A stretch of DNA of 64,000 nt from Paludibaculum fermentans (GCF_015277775.1 NZ_CP063849.1:372001-436000); one strand, 5' to 3'; shown: positions 52,428-61,799, counted from the first letter of the stretch. A program made the numbers and translations. Notes: a model not told the origin generated them from the letters alone.

Positions 52428-54005
52428 CTACCAGAGGGTGCTGGGGAGGGGCTTCAGTTCAACCTGGCTGAGTTCACCGCGACGGACGGTGAGCCGCGTC
52501 GCCTGGATAAGAAGCGTGCGGACCAGGGCCGGATCAGTGAACTCGTCGTGGTCCTGGGGCTCGTCGAAGGCGAAGGCAAGGTACTCACCGGGCCTTAGGC
52601 TGCCGATCTCGAAGCGGCCCTCAGCGTCCGTCTGTGCGGCATTGATAAACTGCTCGTCCCACAGTGCTTCCTCGGCGGGGAGCAGGTAGACGTGGGCGCG
52701 GCTGCCCCGTTCGACTGAGCCTCGCAGCCTGCCGGCTCGAGGCAGGTAGACGATGCGGACGGATGGGCTGCCGGGGCGGAGGTCCACGGCCCGCGTGAGT
52801 ACTTCCTGATCGCCGACGTATATGGCGTCCAGGTACCAGTTGGGGGCGAAACCGACTGGCCGGATGCGATAGCGGCCGGGATAGATGGAATCCCAGTGCA
52901 GGCCGCCATCCTGTGTGTGGAACTTGAGCGCGATATCCGCGCCGCCGTCCTCGGAGGTCATATAGACGCCGCTGACCAGCCGCTTTCCTTCCTTGTCCCT
53001 AGGCTCGTCGCGATCGACGAATCCGTTAAGTGGGAACGGCGGAGTGAGTTCGAGGCGAACCGAAGAGAGGTCCGCCTTGGTGATTGAAAACCGCAGGCTC
53101 CCTTTGAGCGTAACGCCGCTGTGGCTGGCGGAGGCGTGAAGATCCCAGTCTCCGGCGCGCACGTCTTCCAGTTCGAAGCTACCATCCGCGCGGGCGGTGG
53201 TCTCATACTCCGAACCGAACCAGGAGTCGGCTGCGAAGAGTTGCACGGCTGCCCCGCCGGCGGGCTCTCCACGGTCGTCCACGACGGTGCCGCGCAGGCG
53301 GTAGACCGGGACTGGACGGAGCCGGAGATCGTGACCGCCCAGGTCCATGCCGCCCTTGATACTGAGCACCTGTGCCTCCGCGGGGGATCGGCCTTCGGGG
53401 AAGAAGGCCGGCGCCCAGGCGGTTCGGCCGCCTTCCTGGGTGGGGGCCTTGGCCGCTGAGTAGCCGGGGAGTTTTCGCAGCGCTGCGCCGCGTGCACCGG
53501 CGCTGAGCAGGTAGCGGCCGGGCTCCAGGGCATTGAAAAGGTAGGTGCCATCCTCGGCGGTAGTGGTGGTGAAACGGGGCCGGCCGCCACGGCGGCGGAT
53601 CTCGACCGGAACGCCGGCCGCGGGATGATCGGGCCCGAGGGTAACGCGGCCGGAAACGCGGGCGTACGGAGTCAGGCGGGCGTCCACCTTCGTGGAACCG
53701 GCGGCAATTTCGACTTGTTGGCGGTGGCGCACGAAGCCGGGTTTGGTGGAGTCGAATTCGTAGTGGCCGGGCTTCACGTCTTCGAAGTGAATTCGTCCAT
53801 TCGGTCCGGAGGTGGCGTTGAGAGATGTAGCTTGTGCTGAACCCAATGGAATGAGAAGCACCTGGACGCCGGGGAGGGGCTCGCCGGTGATGGAGTTGGT
53901 GATGAGGCCGCTGAGGGAGCCAGTCGTCTGGGCGGGGAGGCGGACGGGGACCAGCAGGCAAAGACAGAGGAAATTCACTGGAAGTGTAGCAGCCCAGGTG
54001 CGCAT
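52428..54005 (-). CDS. Secreted carboxypeptidase-regulatory-like (Ig-like) domain protein
   Basis: The ATG at 54005 gives 525 residues beginning with a signal peptide (MRTWAATLPVNFLCLCLLVP). The body is made of repeated beta domains of the carboxypeptidase-regulatory type: GSLSGLITNSITGEPLPGVQ, ARVSGRVTLGPDHPAAGVPV, YRLRGTVVDDRGEPAGGAAV and GRLRGSVERGSRA. Such proteins are secreted and act in binding or envelope scaffolding. A longer in-frame reading upstream to 54809 is not credible. Start lacks a strong ribosome site. Confidence 0.8.
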   Translation of the reverse strand: MRTWAATLPVNFLCLCLLVPVRLPAQTTGSLSGLITNSITGEPLPGVQVLLIPLGSAQATSLNATSGPNGRIHFEDVKPGHYEFDSTKPGFVRHRQQVEIAAGSTKVDARLTPYARVSGRVTLGPDHPAAGVPVEIRRRGGRPRFTTTTAEDGTYLFNALEPGRYLLSAGARGAALRKLPGYSAAKAPTQEGGRTAWAPAFFPEGRSPAEAQVLSIKGGMDLGGHDLRLRPVPVYRLRGTVVDDRGEPAGGAAVQLFAADSWFGSEYETTARADGSFELEDVRAGDWDLHASASHSGVTLKGSLRFSITKADLSSVRLELTPPFPLNGFVDRDEPRDKEGKRLVSGVYMTSEDGGADIALKFHTQDGGLHWDSIYPGRYRIRPVGFAPNWYLDAIYVGDQEVLTRAVDLRPGSPSVRIVYLPRAGRLRGSVERGSRAHVYLLPAEEALWDEQFINAAQTDAEGRFEIGSLRPGEYLAFAFDEPQDHDEFTDPALVRTLLIQATRLTVRRGELSQVELKPLPSTLW

Positions 54006-54155
54006 GGGAAGGAGATTATCAGAAATGCAACCCACGTTGAATGTGAAAGAGGCATGGGGTTCGCGAACAGGCGAACGGCCCATTCTGGTAAAAGAGGCGC
54101 TTGTTGCCAGATGGCGGAGTGATTCGATTCCTGAGAATGCTATTCTTTGCACATA

Positions 54156-55196
54156 ATGTTCACGGCAGTTCTTCTGTATGCGGTGTTGTTCCCGAACGGA
54201 GTAACCCGGCCGGCGGGTTTGCCTGATGCGGTTTCGAGACCCGCGGAATGCGAGGTCGATTTCGCGGATGCCGATAGAGGGTGGCTGACGTGCGGCCTCT
54301 CTGGTCCGAGTTACCGGACTGGAGATGGAGGGCGTAGCTGGCAGCGGCTCGCCTGGCCCGGGAAGGGACGAGTGGACCCCCATGCCCCTGGGCCCGCGTC
54401 TCCGCTGCGCTACCAGTTGCGTGCGGGTGGGCACGGTTGGGCTGCGATTGACGAGACCGTGTATCTGACCTCCGATGCCGGGCTCAGTTGGAAGCGATTG
54501 TGTTCCATCCCAGTAGGGCCTTCGTTGAAGGACGGACGCCTGGAGTGGCTCACCGTTGGCAGTGACGAGAGCGCGGTGCTGGCGCGGGTGTCGACGCCGG
54601 ATGGTCCCGGGCGGTTCGCCGACCAGTTGCTGGTGAGTCAGGATGCCGGAAAAACCTGGGAGAAACGTCCGCTGCCATCGGGGAAGTTCGAGATCATTCA
54701 GGAGGGGCGCGGTTCTGTGTTCTTTCTCTTTGGAAAGACAGCCGCGATGTATTCGAAGGACAAAGGGCGAACCTGGGCCGACAGCCAGTTCTCTTTCGCG
54801 GGCGGGCATTCAGAACATTTTTTGGGTAGTGCCCAGCCGCCTTTGGCGGTTGTGTTTGCCGGCGAGTTCCACTGGCTTTTGCAGGGAGAGCACCTTTTTC
54901 GCAGCGAGGATCAAGGGCGTTCGTGGCTTGAGTTGGCGCGGCCGACGCAGATCTGGCCCCGAACTCCCGGGCCTGGCCATCAGCGAATTCAGTTTCTGAC
55001 GGTGGATCACGGCTACGCATTGGGCCGTGATGGAGTTCTGAGGGAATCGGATGACGGAGGATTCCAGTGGACGGCGATTCCGATGGCCGGAGATCAGGTG
55101 GTGAGCTTTTCGTGCTTCGACGTGACTACGTGCTATGCGATCACGCAGGGGCGCGGGCTACTGCGAGTTGAGGCGACGGGGATGGGCGGCCGGTGA
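54156..55196 (+). CDS. Secreted Asp-box (BNR/Ycf48-like) repeat protein
   Basis: This 346-residue protein has a hydrophobic leader (MFTAVLLYAVLFPNG) and at least six Asp-box motifs: RTGDGGRSW, TSDAGLSW, SQDAGKTW, SKDKGRTW, SEDQGRSW and SDDGGFQW, as in Ycf48-like and sialidase-type beta-propellers. The number of boxes suits a six-bladed propeller. Function is unknown; secretion is likely. It is divergent from the preceding gene. Confidence 0.8.
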   Translation: MFTAVLLYAVLFPNGVTRPAGLPDAVSRPAECEVDFADADRGWLTCGLSGPSYRTGDGGRSWQRLAWPGKGRVDPHAPGPASPLRYQLRAGGHGWAAIDETVYLTSDAGLSWKRLCSIPVGPSLKDGRLEWLTVGSDESAVLARVSTPDGPGRFADQLLVSQDAGKTWEKRPLPSGKFEIIQEGRGSVFFLFGKTAAMYSKDKGRTWADSQFSFAGGHSEHFLGSAQPPLAVVFAGEFHWLLQGEHLFRSEDQGRSWLELARPTQIWPRTPGPGHQRIQFLTVDHGYALGRDGVLRESDDGGFQWTAIPMAGDQVVSFSCFDVTTCYAITQGRGLLRVEATGMGGR

Positions 55197-55257
55197 GAAG
55201 CGAATCGTAGTAGAAGCGCAGTTCCCCGGCCGTAGAATTCGGGTGCTCAGTCGCGCC

Positions 55258-56211
55258 TCACGCCGAGACACAATCCCGGCACCACACCCCTTGCCCCTTG
55301 CGGCGCCATTCGGCTTCGCCGTAGTGGAACGGAGTAGCCGCCGAGATTGGCAATACACGATGGACATGCTCGGGTTCGGGCGCCGCGGAGATAGTGCCGC
55401 GCTGCGCGAGTGGGATGGGTCCGATCCAGCGGTCCAGGCCCGGATTCAGGAAGAACGGTAGAGAGATGCGATCCCGGGTCCGGTTCATCACGCGATGCGG
55501 AGTGGCTCGGAGACCGGCTGAGGTGGCGAACTGCAGGATCTCCCCGATGTTCACGATCAAGGAGCCTGGGCGCGGATCGATATCCTGCCACTGACCCTCC
55601 GGCGTGCAGGCGGAGAGGCCGCCGGCGTCATCCTGAAGGAGCAGCGTGATCCAACTAAAGTCGACGTGCGGAGCGACTCCGGAGCGAGCCTGGCCGTCCG
55701 GCGGCGGCAGATAATGGATCAGCTTCAGCAGGACGTACGGGGCTTCCTCTTGCGGCAGTAGTTGATCGGGCGGCAGGCGCAGGCCGGAGGAGATTCCGTT
55801 CAGGATGTCGCGGCCGGCAGTTTCAAAGTCCGCGATCAGGCGCAGGATTTCCGAGCGCCACTCGCCGCTGACCGGCCAGAGATTCGGTCCGGACAGGCGA
55901 TGCGCGCCAGCGGGTTCCTCGCGTCCGAAGTGCATCTGCTCGCGCCAATCCCTGGCGTTGCGCATCTCGCTGTAGCCGCGGAAGTGCGCCGAGTTCTCGA
56001 TGGCGAGCGCCTGTTTTTCGGCCGCCGGCAGGTCGAAGAATCCGCGTGCCAGTTGGATCGCCTGACTGCATCGCTTCCCGTCGAACAACGGATGCGTGGC
56101 GTGGAAGAAGCCGATCCCGGCTGCGGCCCGGTGCAGCCGGGCGGTCTCACCTGCATCCATCGGGCCAGAGAAATCGAAGACGGGGATCGTCACAGTGCGC
56201 CCAGCAGCCAC
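55258..56211 (-). CDS. Isopenicillin-N-synthase-type 2OG-Fe(II) oxygenase
   Basis: This 317-residue enzyme has the DIOX N-terminal (IPVFDFSGPMDAGETARL) and the jelly-roll with the Fe(II) facial triad: H182 and D184 (APHVDFSW) and a second His in RATPHRVMN, plus the 2-oxoglutarate-binding RxS in RISLPFFLNP. It would hydroxylate or oxidise a small molecule using 2-oxoglutarate and oxygen. Its start overlaps the end of the upstream gene by 22 bp, placing it third in a three-gene operon. Confidence 0.92.
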   Translation of the reverse strand: MAAGRTVTIPVFDFSGPMDAGETARLHRAAAGIGFFHATHPLFDGKRCSQAIQLARGFFDLPAAEKQALAIENSAHFRGYSEMRNARDWREQMHFGREEPAGAHRLSGPNLWPVSGEWRSEILRLIADFETAGRDILNGISSGLRLPPDQLLPQEEAPYVLLKLIHYLPPPDGQARSGVAPHVDFSWITLLLQDDAGGLSACTPEGQWQDIDPRPGSLIVNIGEILQFATSAGLRATPHRVMNRTRDRISLPFFLNPGLDRWIGPIPLAQRGTISAAPEPEHVHRVLPISAATPFHYGEAEWRRKGQGVWCRDCVSA

Positions 56212-56813
56212 GCGCGCGCCTCCGGCAACCGGGCGAAGACGAGCGGGCTGGCCTCTTCATAAAAGCCGGCGGCCAGCTTCTGCCGCAGCTTGGCGATGTG
56301 CTGCGGGCGTTGCAGTTCGCGGTTCAGAATGGTGCGGTCGAGCGGGAAGCTCTTCTCGTGGAGGATCTCGAACAGGAGCCATTCGCCGGCGAGCGCGAGC
56401 TGGTGGTCCGGCGAGGCATCCAGCGTCGTAAAGAGAGTTCGGGCGAGGCGCAGGCGTTCCGGAGCCAACTGCCAGAGCAAGGGGCCCGCCTGCTGGATGG
56501 AATCGAGAACGTAGGGGAGGATCGCCGGTGTAGTGGGGCTGACATCGGGGCAGTCGAAGCCGAGCGCGAGTAGATCCTCGCGGATCTTGTAGCGGGCGTG
56601 ATCGAGGTCGTGATAGAAGAACTCGGCAGGCGAGCGCATGCCTCCGTCGGCCCAGGCCGGTTGGTCCACGATGCCCAGGAGATGGACAGGCAAGGCGCGC
56701 AGCAGGATAAGGAAGCGGCGCGATGCCGGGCCGTGGCAGTGCAGGGCTCCGATCAATGGCTGGAGTGCCTGGAAGGGCACCCACTCGGCGGCGGTCTTTT
56801 CCTGGAAGGTCAC
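56190..56813 (-). CDS. Hypothetical protein, middle gene of the oxygenase operon
   Basis: A GTG at 56813 overlaps the stop of the upstream gene as GTGA, giving 207 residues. No domain is recognised. The sequence is alpha-helical and contains ADGGMRSPAEFFYHDLDHAR and a C-terminal PLVFARLPEARAWLLGAL. His/Asp residues in EFFYHDLDHAR might bind metal, but that is speculation. The downstream overlap with the oxygenase gene implies functional coupling. Confidence 0.6.
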   Translation of the reverse strand: MTFQEKTAAEWVPFQALQPLIGALHCHGPASRRFLILLRALPVHLLGIVDQPAWADGGMRSPAEFFYHDLDHARYKIREDLLALGFDCPDVSPTTPAILPYVLDSIQQAGPLLWQLAPERLRLARTLFTTLDASPDHQLALAGEWLLFEILHEKSFPLDRTILNRELQRPQHIAKLRQKLAAGFYEEASPLVFARLPEARAWLLGAL

Positions 56814-57076
56814 TGCGGCCTCCACCAGCGGCCCTGGCGCCGGTAGCCGGCGGCGCGCACGAGGCGCAACTCCCATTCGAGAACGGTGCCGCGGAAGTCG
56901 CCTTCGGAGATCAACAGGAAGGGCTGATAGTGGCGGAGGCCTTCCTCGATCCAGGAGCGATTCAGGTCGCGGGTCCAGCGCACGTTTGGCAGGACGAGCA
57001 TGTCGTGGGCGGATCGCTCACGCAGACGCCGCAAGTCATCGAGACGGCCTAAGGTCTTGTGCGCCAGGGTTGTCAC
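56810..57076 (-). CDS. Small hypothetical protein, first gene of the oxygenase operon
   Basis: A GTG at 57076 gives 88 residues (VTTLAHKTLGRLDDLRRLRE), Arg-rich with WTRDLNRSWIEEGLRHYQPF and FRGTVLEWELRLVRAAGYRR. No family is recognised. Its stop shares bases with the next start. It lies about 100 bp from the divergent AraC gene, whose product may control the operon from this spacer. Confidence 0.5.
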   Translation of the reverse strand: MTTLAHKTLGRLDDLRRLRERSAHDMLVLPNVRWTRDLNRSWIEEGLRHYQPFLLISEGDFRGTVLEWELRLVRAAGYRRQGRWWRPQ

Positions 57077-57178
57077 GGTGGGGATACGTTCCAATATACA
57101 ACCCGGAGGTTGGCAGGCCGTGCGGAATTCGTTCCCGGTCCAACTCGTGCGCTGTAGTTCTATTCTGAAGTTGAAGCC

Positions 57179-57979
57179 ATGACTGCGCGTGTCCATCTGG
57201 TGGATCAGCACCGCTCGGTGCTGCCCGGTGTCGAAGCCCGCACGCTCGTGACCAATGCCCAGTTTCCGCGGCACTTCCACGATCAACTCGGTTTCGGTGT
57301 GATGACCTTCGGCGGACACCGCTCCTGGAGCGGCATCGGGGCGGTGGAAGCCGCGGCCGGAGACGTCATCATGGTGAATGCGGGCGAGTGCCACGACGGC
57401 GCTCCGCTGGGTGGGGCGACTCGGGGCTGGCGTATGGTGTACCTGGAGCCCCTACAGGTGTCCTCTCAACTGGGTGAAGAGTTGCGCGGCTTTCCGGAAG
57501 TCCTGCGGCCGGTTGTACGCGACCCGCTGCTGGCTGGGCGATTCGCCGAATTGTTCGCGACCTTGACGGACGACGATCCGTTGGCCGCCGAAGAGCGCCT
57601 GGTGCTCGTGCTGATTTGCCTGCTGCAACGGCATGGCGTGTCGAAACCAGGCACGGCGGGCCCTCCTCCTTACGTCCAGAAGGCGATCGACCGGATCCGC
57701 TTCGATCCCGGGCGGGCTGCCTCGCTCGCCGAACTGGCGTCCCTATGCGGTGTGAGCCGCTTCCAACTTCTGCGCGGCTTCGCCCGGGCCACGGGCATCA
57801 CTCCGCATGCCTACGCCGTGCAGCAGCGATTGCTGACGGTGCGCAGGTTGTTGGCGGTGGGAGTGGCGCCGTCAGAGGCTGCGCTCGAGGCGGGCTTCGC
57901 CGACCAGAGCCACATGACCCGGGCGTTCGGACGCCAGTTCGGGGTGACGCCGAGCCGCTACCGGGCAGCGGTCCGCTGA
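57179..57979 (+). CDS. AraC-family transcriptional regulator
   Basis: This 266-residue protein has an N-terminal cupin-like ligand-binding domain (about 20-100; FPRHFHDQLGFGVMTFGG, AAAGDVIMVNAGECHDGAP) and a C-terminal double HTH (about 165-262; LAELASLCGVSRFQLLRGF, AGFADQSHMTRAFGRQFG). It is divergent from the oxygenase operon across 102 bp, a typical arrangement for an activator acting on its neighbour. Confidence 0.93.
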   Translation: MTARVHLVDQHRSVLPGVEARTLVTNAQFPRHFHDQLGFGVMTFGGHRSWSGIGAVEAAAGDVIMVNAGECHDGAPLGGATRGWRMVYLEPLQVSSQLGEELRGFPEVLRPVVRDPLLAGRFAELFATLTDDDPLAAEERLVLVLICLLQRHGVSKPGTAGPPPYVQKAIDRIRFDPGRAASLAELASLCGVSRFQLLRGFARATGITPHAYAVQQRLLTVRRLLAVGVAPSEAALEAGFADQSHMTRAFGRQFGVTPSRYRAAVR

Positions 57980-58102
57980 TTTGCCGCAGCGGCCGCAATT
58001 TCGTTCAAGACGACACTGCCTATTCCTGCGATTCTGAATCACCGGCTGCCCGAGGCAGGCCGCGCGCGGCTTCGCTCTGCGGGCTGACACGAGAGGACGA
58101 AT

Positions 58103-58621
58103 ATGATTCGACGTTGCGGCGAGGCCGACTTCGAAGCGATCTGGACGATTATCAACGATGGCGCCGGTGTGTACCAGGGGATCATTCCTGAGGATTGCTG
58201 GCACTCGCCCTACATGGGCAGGGCGGAGCTTCAGGCTCAGTTGGCGCAGGGTGTCGAATTCTATGGTTATGAGGCTGGTGGCGAGTTGGCTGGCGTGATG
58301 GGCCTGCAGCCGGTGCAGGATGTCACGTTGATTCGCCACGCCTACGTCCGTAGCAGCCGTCAGCGGAGTGGAATCGGGGCTCAATTGCTGGCGCAGCTGA
58401 CAGGACTCGCCGGCACGCCGGTCCTGATCGGGACCTGGGCCGCGGCGTTCTGGGCGATCCGGTTCTATGAGAAGAACGGATTCACCCTGGTGTCCGAGCA
58501 CCAGAAGGACCGACTGTTGCGGCGTTACTGGGGCGTGCCGGAGAGGCAGATCGAGACTTCGGTAGTGTTGGCGGACCAGGCATGGATGGAGCGGCAGCCG
58601 GGTGTGGCACTGCGAGGGTAG
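58103..58621 (+). CDS. GNAT-family N-acetyltransferase
   Basis: This 172-residue protein matches GNAT: IRRCGEADFEAIWTIINDG at the N-terminus, the acetyl-CoA loop RSSRQRSGIGAQLLAQL, and FWAIRFYEKNGFTLVS at the C-terminus. The acceptor is unknown. It stands alone on the plus strand. Confidence 0.9.
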   Translation: MIRRCGEADFEAIWTIINDGAGVYQGIIPEDCWHSPYMGRAELQAQLAQGVEFYGYEAGGELAGVMGLQPVQDVTLIRHAYVRSSRQRSGIGAQLLAQLTGLAGTPVLIGTWAAAFWAIRFYEKNGFTLVSEHQKDRLLRRYWGVPERQIETSVVLADQAWMERQPGVALRG

Positions 58622-58756
58622 TCGACGGGCGGACCATTGCCTGGCGGCATTGTTTGTCTCCAGGCGTTCACTGCGGGACACCAGTTGATAGGATCAAGGC
58701 GGCAGGTCTTGGACGCAGATGAGATGGATGTTTGAGAAGGTGGCGCGAGGAGAGCC

Positions 58757-58996
58757 GTGAAACTTCCTTCCTGGTTCACGCGCCGCTCAATCCTTCGGGA
58801 CTCGCTTGCTTTCGGGCTGATGTCCGGCGCAGTCGAATGGTACTGGGCCGAGGGTTGGAGGCGCTCAGTCCTTTTCATCCTTGGTTCGTCGCTCTTCTCC
58901 GGACTACTCTGGGCCGGAATTCTAAAGCTACTGGCTCCTGGAAGGGCGGATGGCAACGCAAGGGTGAGCCCGCCGAACTCCGACCGGCCTGCATGA
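58757..58996 (+). CDS. Small membrane protein
   Basis: A GTG at 58757 with an AGGAG site gives 79 residues. There are two hydrophobic segments (SLAFGLMSGAVEWYW and SVLFILGSSLFSGLLWAGIL) and a charged tail. No family was recognised. The next gene is on the opposite strand and ends about 80 bp away. Confidence 0.5.
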   Translation: MKLPSWFTRRSILRDSLAFGLMSGAVEWYWAEGWRRSVLFILGSSLFSGLLWAGILKLLAPGRADGNARVSPPNSDRPA

Positions 58997-59071
58997 TGTT
59001 GCGCCCCATTCATCGATCCAACCCGCAGGCCCGGCGGTGGAGTTATTGGAAAGCGACAATCACTTTGCTCT

Positions 59072-59635
59072 TTACGGCAGCGGAGCGAAAAGCGCCAGCA
59101 GCAGAAACAGCAATTCCAACGTAGCAATCACATAAAAGACAATGCGGATTTTGGGCCAGAGCCAGACTGGGAGCTGGTCCGCCATTTTGTCGGCCAGTGT
59201 CTGGTTGAGACGCATCGGGGGAAACTCCAACTGCTCCTCCGAGGCCCAACGCGCCGACAGCCAGTTGCCCCGGATGTTGGCGAAAAGCAGGGCCAGGAAG
59301 ATGATGCGAACGACGCCGAAGCCATTGCCCGAGTAGCGCTGCAGGACAAAGCCGCTGAGTAAATAGCCGGCGAAGGCGGCAATTCCTGCGAAGCGGTCGC
59401 GCTGCCGGACGCCCACTCCGGCCAGGAAATAGAACAGGCACTCGAAGGCTCCGGCCAGGGGAAAACCGGCGAATGCGGACAGCACTGCATTTACCGCCGC
59501 GACGATGTAGCAGATCCAGAGGCCCTGCCTGGTGATGTAATCGAGATCCCCGACATTCCGGATGGTGGGCCAGAACAGGGCTCGCCAGCGGCTTTCCGTG
59601 CGGGGTGTTGAATCCGACAGGCCGAGGGTCTGCAT
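59072..59635 (-). CDS. Hypothetical membrane protein
   Basis: This 187-residue protein has about five hydrophobic helices (WICYIVAAVNAVLSAFAG, GAFECLFYFLAGVG, IRIVFYVIATLELLFLLLAL) and a conserved-looking cytoplasmic loop. No family assigned. Confidence 0.6.
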   Translation of the reverse strand: MQTLGLSDSTPRTESRWRALFWPTIRNVGDLDYITRQGLWICYIVAAVNAVLSAFAGFPLAGAFECLFYFLAGVGVRQRDRFAGIAAFAGYLLSGFVLQRYSGNGFGVVRIIFLALLFANIRGNWLSARWASEEQLEFPPMRLNQTLADKMADQLPVWLWPKIRIVFYVIATLELLFLLLALFAPLP

Positions 59636-59815
59636 GAGTAAGTTTTATCTTAGCTCTGAATCTCGGCGTAAGCAGGAAATGACAGGCCTGAGAGTTGCCA
59701 AAAAGGTATGGAATTAGGCCGGCTGCGGCCGGGAATGACGCTAGGGGCGAGCAGGGGTGTTCGGAATGTTGGATAGCTGGCCCGAGGAGTCGCTGAGGTC
59801 TGGCCTGTGAAGAAG

Positions 59816-60250
59816 CTAGGCCGCGTTGCGCGCCTCGACATGCAGACGCTTGCCGAGTGCGGCGAAGGCGGATTCGAGCTGATCGAGCCTCGACTGGTGC
59901 CGAAGCGAGAACAATCGGTCGATGTGTGTTTTCGGGATCCCGATGCGCCGCGCGAATTCTGCCTTTTTGAGGCCGGAGGATTGAAAGGTATTGTAGAGAT
60001 CCACCTTCGCGCACTGCAGGGCCGTCAATGCCACGGGGCGAAACTTTGCTCCCCGGCGACGTTTGGGGGTGGGCAGCGGTTTTCCGTTCCGGATGAAGTC
60101 GCCAATGGTGAGCATCAGAAGGTCCCGAGCCAGATCCGTAACTTCCTCCACGCTCTCGCCTTGTGTGACACCGTAACCGAAGTCAGGAAAGGTGGCTAAA
60201 TAGCCGCCGTCCTTTTCGTCAGGTTCGAATCGGGCTGGATAGTGCTCCAT
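59816..60250 (-). CDS. hicB: HicB-type antitoxin, without HicA partner
   Basis: This 144-residue protein has a partial RNase-H-like HicB domain (ARFEPDEKDGGYLATFPDF) and a C-terminal XRE-type HTH (GLKKAEFARRIGIPKTHIDR). HicB antitoxins bind and neutralise HicA and repress their operon. No HicA-like frame is found in the 170 bp after it or in the 160 bp before it, so it is an orphan here. It might act as a stand-alone regulator or the toxin has been lost. Confidence 0.8.
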   Translation of the reverse strand: MEHYPARFEPDEKDGGYLATFPDFGYGVTQGESVEEVTDLARDLLMLTIGDFIRNGKPLPTPKRRRGAKFRPVALTALQCAKVDLYNTFQSSGLKKAEFARRIGIPKTHIDRLFSLRHQSRLDQLESAFAALGKRLHVEARNAA

Positions 60251-60414
60251 GGGCCCTCTGAGCCTACAATGACCCGTGTGTGGCGGGATTCCATCACGAA
60301 CCGGCTGTTCTGCCTATTGAGTCAGCGGCACAGCTCTTTTTCTCTCGCGTCTCGAGGGTAACCAGATTTGGTTACGCAGTCAACGACGGAGAAGGCTACC
60401 TGCGGATGAGAGCT

Positions 60415-61791
60415 CTACATCGGCAGAGCCCGCTTCTTGGCCTCCTCCGGAGTCAGTATCGGGAAATCCGGCGAATCCGTGCGGGCCGAGGCCATGATCT
60501 GTTTGATCTTCGCGAGCACGGCCGGATTAGCCGCCGAGAGGTCGTGATGCTCGCTCAAGTCAGTGGCCAGGTCGTAGAGCTCTATTGGCAGTTCCGGCCC
60601 CTTACGGATGCCCTTCCAGTTGCCCATGCGGACGGCCTGGTGGAAGCCCAGTTCGTGGAACTCCCAGTAGAAGTATTCGTGCGGCTTCTGCGTCCTGCCT
60701 GTCAGCGTGGGCACGATGGACGTCCCGTCCAGACCCTTGGGCGCCTCGACACCCGCAAGTTCCGCGAAGGTCGGCAGGATATCCCAGAACGCCCACGGAA
60801 ACTCGCTCACCTGGCCGCCTTTGATGCCGCCGGGCCAGCGTGCGACGCAAGGTACGCGGATCCCCCCTTCGGTCAGATCGCGCTTGATCCCCCGCAGCGG
60901 GCCGGAACTTTCGAAGAACGACGGGGCATGGCCTCCTTCTTTGTGCGGGCCGTTGTCCGACGCGAAGAGGACCAGCGTATTCTGATCCATGCCCTTGCGC
61001 TTCAGAGTCGACATCAGTTGGCCGACGTCGGAGTCCATCCGGCTGATCATGGCGGCGAAGTTCTTCTCCACCTGCGGCCAGTTGCGATCCGTGTAGGGCG
61101 CATCGGACGGCACCTGCATGCCGTTGCCGGTATCGCGGCCCATCTCGTTGTTGGCGTGCGGCTGCGTGTAGCAGACGTGCAGAAAAAAGGGCTGCGTCGC
61201 CGATTGCCGCTCCAGGAAGCTCACGGCGTGCTTCGTGAACAGATCGGGCGCGTAGTCCTTGTGCTGTGTGCCCATGTTCCCGCGCAGCAGGAAGCTGCCT
61301 TCCTGATCGAGCAGGTGCTCCGGGTAGTAGTTGTGGGCGTGGAGCTGTGAGAAGAAACCGAACCACTCATCGAAGCCCTTCTTCGTCGGATAGCCGGTGG
61401 TGCCCAACTGGCCCAGGCTCCATTTGCCGAACAGGCCTGTCCGGTAGCCCGCCTTCTTCAGCAATTCCGTTACGGTGACATCGCTGGGCCGCAGCGGCAG
61501 GTCGTTCCCCTTGTTCCCGCGCGTATGCGCATGCCCCGTGTGCAGGCCGGTCATCAGGGAACAGCGCGACGGCGCACACACGGTGGACCCGGCGTAAGCG
61601 GAGCCGAAGCGGATGCCCTCGGCGGCCAGACGGTCGATGTTCGGAGTCTGGATGCGCGTCTGGCCGTAGCAGCCCAGGTCGCCGTAGCCGAGGTCGTCGG
61701 CCAGCACGAACAGAATGTTGGGGCGCGGCGGAGTGGCGATGGGCGCCATCGCGGCGGCGGAGAGGGTCTGCAGAAAGTGTCGGCGTTGCAT
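60415..61791 (-). CDS. Secreted S1 sulfatase (first of three)
   Basis: This 458-residue protein has a Tat-like leader (MQRRHFLQTLSAAAMAPIAT) and the alkaline-phosphatase-fold sulfatase core: metal ligands in LADDLGYGD, the formylglycine motif C72-A-P-S-R, and FASDNGPHKEGGHA with further ligands. C72 must be converted to formylglycine. It would remove sulfate esters from polysaccharides. The modifying enzyme is not in the window. 8 bp separate it from the next sulfatase. Confidence 0.95.
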   Translation of the reverse strand: MQRRHFLQTLSAAAMAPIATPPRPNILFVLADDLGYGDLGCYGQTRIQTPNIDRLAAEGIRFGSAYAGSTVCAPSRCSLMTGLHTGHAHTRGNKGNDLPLRPSDVTVTELLKKAGYRTGLFGKWSLGQLGTTGYPTKKGFDEWFGFFSQLHAHNYYPEHLLDQEGSFLLRGNMGTQHKDYAPDLFTKHAVSFLERQSATQPFFLHVCYTQPHANNEMGRDTGNGMQVPSDAPYTDRNWPQVEKNFAAMISRMDSDVGQLMSTLKRKGMDQNTLVLFASDNGPHKEGGHAPSFFESSGPLRGIKRDLTEGGIRVPCVARWPGGIKGGQVSEFPWAFWDILPTFAELAGVEAPKGLDGTSIVPTLTGRTQKPHEYFYWEFHELGFHQAVRMGNWKGIRKGPELPIELYDLATDLSEHHDLSAANPAVLAKIKQIMASARTDSPDFPILTPEEAKKRALPM

Positions 61792-61799
61792 GATGGTGT

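Noticed and set aside
54006-54809. N-terminal extension of the carboxypeptidase-regulatory protein
   Set aside because: The extension is Arg/Pro-rich, overlaps the Asp-box gene, and a signal peptide begins at the ATG 54005.
56190-57076. Frameshift joining the two upstream genes of the oxygenase operon
   Set aside because: The junction is a clean GTGA start-stop overlap, so two coupled genes are simpler.
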